Below, in pieces: positions 59,501 through 64,000 of a stretch of 64,000 bases of DNA (position 1 is its first letter; the number at the start of each line of letters is the position of its first letter). This DNA comes from Nipponacmea schrenckii (lineage: Eukaryota; Mollusca; Gastropoda; Lottiidae). A program made the position numbers and the translations under genes. The notes beneath the pieces were generated by a model. It saw only the letters and a list, made by a program, of their open reading frames with translations, was not told the DNA's origin and ran no database searches. The stretch lies in the NCBI GenBank assembly GCA_030562195.1, contig CM060200.1, positions 41,513,084 through 41,577,083 on the forward strand, in the 5' to 3' direction.

Positions 59501-60240
59501 TACTTTTGCAGTCCGGTTCTAGATCACAGGAAAATAGATCTGTCCATTTAATACACATGTACTTCTAAACAAATTCTTAATTGAAATAGTGTGTATATTT
59601 TTTTTTCCATATCATCTATTGTTTTGTCCCCATGGCTGAATGTTAGACAGGACCATGTCATTTACAATCAGAGATGAAAGGGTTAAACTGACTAGAATCT
59701 CTGTGTTTAACATTCCGTTAATTACAGCAACTCAAGACAACGCACTCCCACCGGGGGTTAAAAATCAGCCAATGAAATTTAGCCATCAGCTTATTGAGTG
59801 GTTGATGACCTTTCTATCTGTTACCATAACGATATAGAATATACCCGATTATATCCTCGTTAGTGTTAATTAATTATTTAATACTCAACTCCCACACGCC
59901 CCCGTTAGACTCATAAAACCATTAAAAACAATATTATGTCCAACCAGTGGATTGTGACAAGATAGCAATGAGTCACCATTAATCTGAACAATCAGTGTGC
60001 CACCCTTCTGGAATATATGGTGTCATACTTAGGACTAGATGTTAATAGGACGGGACTCATTCTGAATATGTTTAAAGGATAGATGTATACCCATGCACCT
60101 GCCCACCCTTCCGAAAAAACAAGTGTGCTACCTCTTAATCAATTAAAGTCTTAGAGCTGTTAAAAATCAGGATTTTACTACCATATCCCTTGAAGAGATG
60201 AAACCGTTGATAGAACGTGATATAAAAACTAGGATTTCTA
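56500..60240. other. AT-rich stretch, little recognised
   Basis: It holds a four-unit 30-bp repeat (57602-57706), a possible SINE tail near 57398 (AATTTTACACCCTAC) and a segment near 59098-59170 that resembles 32573-32645. No exon, promoter or RNA gene was recognised. Confidence 0.45.
57602..57708. repeat. 30-bp tandem repeat, about 3.5 units
   Basis: TCCCTAAAATATCTCAAACA and TCCAGACTTA are repeated with a 30-bp step. Confidence 0.88.
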
Positions 60241-60427
60241 TAAATCGATTTTGTTTTTATTTTTCAATAAATACTCTTACATAAAACTGCCATTAGAATT
60301 CAGAATAAAAATATCAGCATACTTCAGATCCTTTTATGGAATTAGGGTATTTTTATTTCTATATAATAGTTTATTCATGTTGCAGAATCATGTGAAGTGT
60401 TTTCTCAAAGGTCCATGGGTTTATCAT

Positions 60428-61158
60428 TTTTACAATGTCAAGTTATTACAAACTTCATCTTATACATCTTCACAATGCCAAGCTATTACAAACTTCATCT
60501 TATACATCTTCACAATGTCAAGCTATTACAAACTTCATCTTATACATCTTCACAATGTCAAGCTATTACAAACTTCATCTTGTACATCTTCACAATGTCA
60601 AGCTATTACAAAATTTGTCTTATACATCTTTACAATGTCAAGTTATTACAAACTTCATCTTATACATCTTCACAATGTCAAGCTATTACAAACTTCATCT
60701 GATACATCTTCACAATGTCAAGTTATTACAAACTTCATCTTATACATCTTCACAATGTCAAGCTATTACAAACTTCATTTTATACATCTTCACAATGTCT
60801 AGCTATTACAAACTTCATTTTATACATCTTCACAATGTCAAGTTATTACAAACTTCATCTTATACATCTTCACAATGTCAAGTTATTACAAACTTCATCT
60901 TATACATCTTCACAATGTCAAGTTATTACAAACTTCATCTTATACATCTTCACAATGTCAAGTTATTACAAACTTCACCTTATACATCTTCACAATGTCA
61001 AGTTATTACAAACTTCATCTTATACATCTTCACAATGTCAAGTTATTACAAACTTCATCTTATACATCTTCACAATGTCAAGTTATTACAAACTTCATCT
61101 TATACATCTTCACAATGTCAAGCTATTACAAACTTGATCATATACATCTTCACAATAA
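60428..61158. repeat. 40-bp minisatellite, about 18 units, open in all plus frames
   Basis: The unit is AAGCTATTACAAACTTCATC followed by TTATACATCTTCACAATGTC. Because 40 is not a multiple of 3 and the unit has no stop in any forward frame, three overlapping ORFs arise, the longest 252 codons (60435-61193), with a 40-residue super-repeat. I regard it as noncoding. Confidence 0.95.
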
Positions 61159-61177
61159 TAAATAATAAAAACAGGCA

Positions 61178-61450
61178 ACCTCTTGTAGTATAAGCCTACT
61201 CTTTTGCCAATTTCAACTATCCATTGATCTTTAACTTGCACACTAGCCTGTAGCACATGAGGCCATGGTTATTACAAACTTCATCTTATATATTTTCACA
61301 ATAATGAATATGGGCAATGCCTTGCGATGAGCAATCACGAAAATTTTGGCCAGGACAGCAACGTAAGCCTACTCCTTTTTCAATTTTTAACTTTCGAGGG
61401 ATCTGCACAGCCTGTAGCAACATGAGGCCTTTGTTTATTGTCCCATCCAA
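61178..61450 (-). mobile_element. Two adjacent SINE fragments
   Basis: GTATAAGCCTACTCTTTTGC, ATTTCAACTATCCATTGATC and GTAGCACATGAGGCCATGG (61187-61270) are followed by a second copy of the same region (61318-61450: TTTTGGCCAGGACAGCAACG, TTGTTTATTGTCCCATCC). Confidence 0.65.
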
Positions 61451-61904
61451 TCTGTATTTGAGATAAAATAACCTAAACTAATGATAGCTAAAGTTGATGT
61501 TTCATATTTAAGGCTATTTAGTCAACCTTTATCAAGATTGCATGTCTAATTTTCCTGCTAGCATGATATCATGTGACTCAAAACATTAGTAGGTATTATA
61601 AAAGTAAAATAAAATTGAGAAAAAAAGACTGAGTAATTGATCTATAGACTTAAATGTCCAGTCACTGTATTGATTTCATGTCATTTCCACTCCAATTGTG
61701 ATGACAGAAAAAATATTCTTTCACAAGATTTCTTTTTTAATTTCCGTGGAAGGAAACCAGACCTTTCCTTACTTCCCAATTAAAGAGTTCGTACTTTGTC
61801 GATATTCAATGACTTTCAACGAGAGAACAAGGTTTCTAATTACAATATTTTGATCTAAAGACGTACGAAAATTGATTTGAAAATTGGAGATGATTACTTA
61901 TAAA

Positions 61905-63375
61905 ACTTGATCAGACATGACTGGCAAATAAAGACAAATCAACAGTCTAAGAGTTCTAGTCAGACATGACTGGTAAACATTACCAAATTAACAGTCTAGC
62001 CCCCTAGTCAGGAGCTCTTGTCAGACATGACTGGTAAATACAACCAAATCAACAGTCTAGAAAAATAGCCAAATATGCAGTCAGGAGCTCTAGTCAGACA
62101 TGCCTGGTAAAAACAACCAAATGACAGTCTAGACCTCTAGTCAGACATGCAGTCAGGAGCTCTAGTCAGACATGACTGGTAAATACAACCAAATCAACAG
62201 TCTAGAAGTCTAGCCAAATATGCAGTCAGGAGCTCTAGTCAGACATGCCTGGTAAATACAACCAAATGACAGTCTAGACCTCTAGTCAGACATGCAGTCA
62301 GGAGCTCTAGTCAGACATGACTGGTAAATATAACCAAATCAACAGTCTAGCCAAATATGCAGTCAGGAGCTCTAGTCAGACATGACTGGTAAATACAACC
62401 AAATCAACAGTCTAGCCAAATATGAAGTCAGGAGCTCTTGTCAGACATGACTGGTAAATACAACCAAATCAACAGTCTAGAAGTAGCCAAATATGCAGTC
62501 AGGAGCTCTGTCAGCATGCTGGTAATACAACCAAATACAGTCTAGACTCTAGCAACATGCAGTCAGGAGCTCTAGTCAGACATGTCTGGTAAATAAACCA
62601 ATCAACAGTCTAAACTCTAGCAGAATGCAGTCAGGAGCTCTAGTCAGACATGAATGGTAAATATAACCAAATCAACAGTCTAGACTTCTAGCCAAACATG
62701 CATCAGGAGCTCTAGTCGGACATGACTGGTAAATACAACCAAATCAAACCGTCTAGCCAATATGAAGTCAGGAGCTCTTGTCAGACATGACTGGTAAATA
62801 CAACCAAATCAACAGTCTAGAACTCTAGCCAAATATGCAGTCAGGAGCTCTTGTCAGACATGACTGGTAAATACAACCAAATCAACAGTCTAGAAGTCTA
62901 GCCAAATATGCAGTCAGGAGCTCTAGTCAGACATGACTGGTAAATACAACCAAATCAACAGTCTAGCCAAATATGAAGTCAGGAGCTCTTGTCAGACATG
63001 ACTGGTAAATACAACCAAATCAACAGTCTAGAACTCTAGCCAAATATGCAGTCAGGAGCTCTTGTCAGACATGACTGGTAAATACAACCAAATCAACAGT
63101 CTAGAAGTCTAGCCAAATATGCAGTCAGGAGCTCTTGTCAGACATGACTGGTAAATATAACCAAATCAACAGTCTAGCCAAATATGAAGTCAGGAGCTCT
63201 AGTCAGACATGACTGGTAAATACAACCAAATCAACAGTCTAGCCAAATATGAAGTCAGGAGCTCTAGTCAGACATGACTGGTAAATACAACCAAATTCAA
63301 ACCAGCCCTATGAAGTCTAGCCAAATATGCAGTCAGGAGCTCTTGTCAGACATGACTGGTAAATACAACCATTTA
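61905..63375. repeat. About 65-73 bp minisatellite, about 20 units
   Basis: The unit contains ATGACTGGTAAATACAACCA, AATCAACAGTCTAGAAGTCT and AGCCAAATATGCAGTCAGGA, then GCTCTAGTCAGAC. The sub-block CAACAGTCTAG...AGCTCTAGTCAGACATGACTGGTAAA is the 48-bp unit of the array at 30.4 kb, here expanded by a GCCAAATATGCAGTCAGG insertion. Confidence 0.93.
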
Positions 63376-64000
63376 AATAGCTTATATTATAAATAAAACT
63401 AACATAACTGTAAACGGTAAATATGATAAAATCAACAAAATAAAGCTTTATTTACACATAACCAGTAAATACATCATGTTAATATCTGTATTCCAATATA
63501 AGAGATATATATAAGTCACATTATATTGTGATGTTTTCATTGAGGATGTTGGTTCATTGTTTATAAGAAGAATTCCCTACAGAATAAATTAGAGTACAAC
63601 TATATTACGATAGTTTATGGTTACTGTACAATATTCTCTTCAATAACTAACTCAGGTGCAGAACAGAAACTCAAAATTATACGTAATTATGAGAATTTAA
63701 GCAACTGAACTGAATGTGACTGTATTTTATTAAGGTACTAAAGTACAAACCATCCAAACTGCAAAACAGTTTGATATAAACATTTCAATTTATTTTAATG
63801 AGGTACAAGATATAGATCAGTTGGATAAATTAACCAAGTACTAACCATCCAAACCACAAAACTAAACCTGGAACCCAAAATAACTCGTTGACAAAACTTT
63901 AGGAAAAGCACTGTTAACATTGGGAAGTAAGTTTTAAAAAATAAAAAGTGTCCAGAAGAGTAGGTATACCCTGTCTGGTGCAACACCCGTCACAGCAGCT
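63376..64000. other. Right end, no gene recognised
   Basis: AT-rich sequence. The last 60 bp contain GTGTCCAGAAGAGTAGGTAT followed by ACCCTGTCTGG, matching the edge of the 43-bp array at about 18035-18070. Confidence 0.5.

Noticed and set aside
60251..61193. Overlapping ORFs of 183, 252 and 140 codons as a possible repeat protein
   Set aside because: They are produced by a 40-bp array without stops in any forward frame; three frames cannot all be coding, and no flanking gene structure is seen.

Overview
The window is intron-rich, AT-rich animal DNA. One protein-coding gene is recognisable: an otoferlin-type ferlin on the minus strand. Its exons run from about 45.6 kb (N-terminal side) down to base 3, and the gene continues past the left edge. 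Twenty-eight exons were placed by matching translated minus-strand blocks to the otoferlin family as remembered and then checking AG/GT borders and reading phase. One further probable exon and one speculative micro-exon are listed apart. The placed exons encode roughly 1,400 residues: most of C2A, a Ser/Lys-rich linker, C2B, the FerI region, C2C, an acidic linker, the FerA/FerB region, C2D, the next C2 domain, and the start of the charged linker before the last two C2 domains. The first ~30 residues, the last two C2 domains and the membrane anchor are not in the recognised set. No DysF domain was seen, which fits otoferlin/FER1L6-type ferlins rather than dysferlin or myoferlin.

The dispersed repeats suggest a mollusc, possibly a gastropod. 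These are a tRNA-derived SINE and a family of tandem-cored elements ending in a GGACGGAC stretch plus a hairpin with GTGGGCGTAT. This is inference; no single feature proves the species.

Layout. 1-9.3 kb: linker exons and the second half of the C2 domain after C2D, with a SINE, a CAGACATCTGA minisatellite, a C/T-rich 57-bp array and a hairpin-ended repeat. 9.7-19.7 kb: dense exons from that C2 domain back to C2C, with a 43-bp minisatellite in one intron. 19.7-32.1 kb: C2B, linker and C2A exons separated by introns made largely of minisatellites with 19, 16-17, 54, 36 and 48-bp units. 32.1-45.6 kb: two large introns between the first recognised exons, holding a 2.56-kb array of 16-bp units, a 76-bp satellite, a small TA-flanked inverted-repeat element and a complete 2.07-kb foldback element nested in an older repeat. 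45.6-64 kb: no recognised exon; more tandem arrays (22, 69, 37, 40 and about 73 bp), SINEs and an inverted second copy of the satellite-bearing element.

Roughly 30% of the window is tandem array by my estimate. Several arrays can be traced to single-copy or flanked versions of the same sequence elsewhere in the window, so dispersed repeats appear to be the seeds of the minisatellites. No rRNA, CRISPR array, intact tRNA gene or second protein gene was found.
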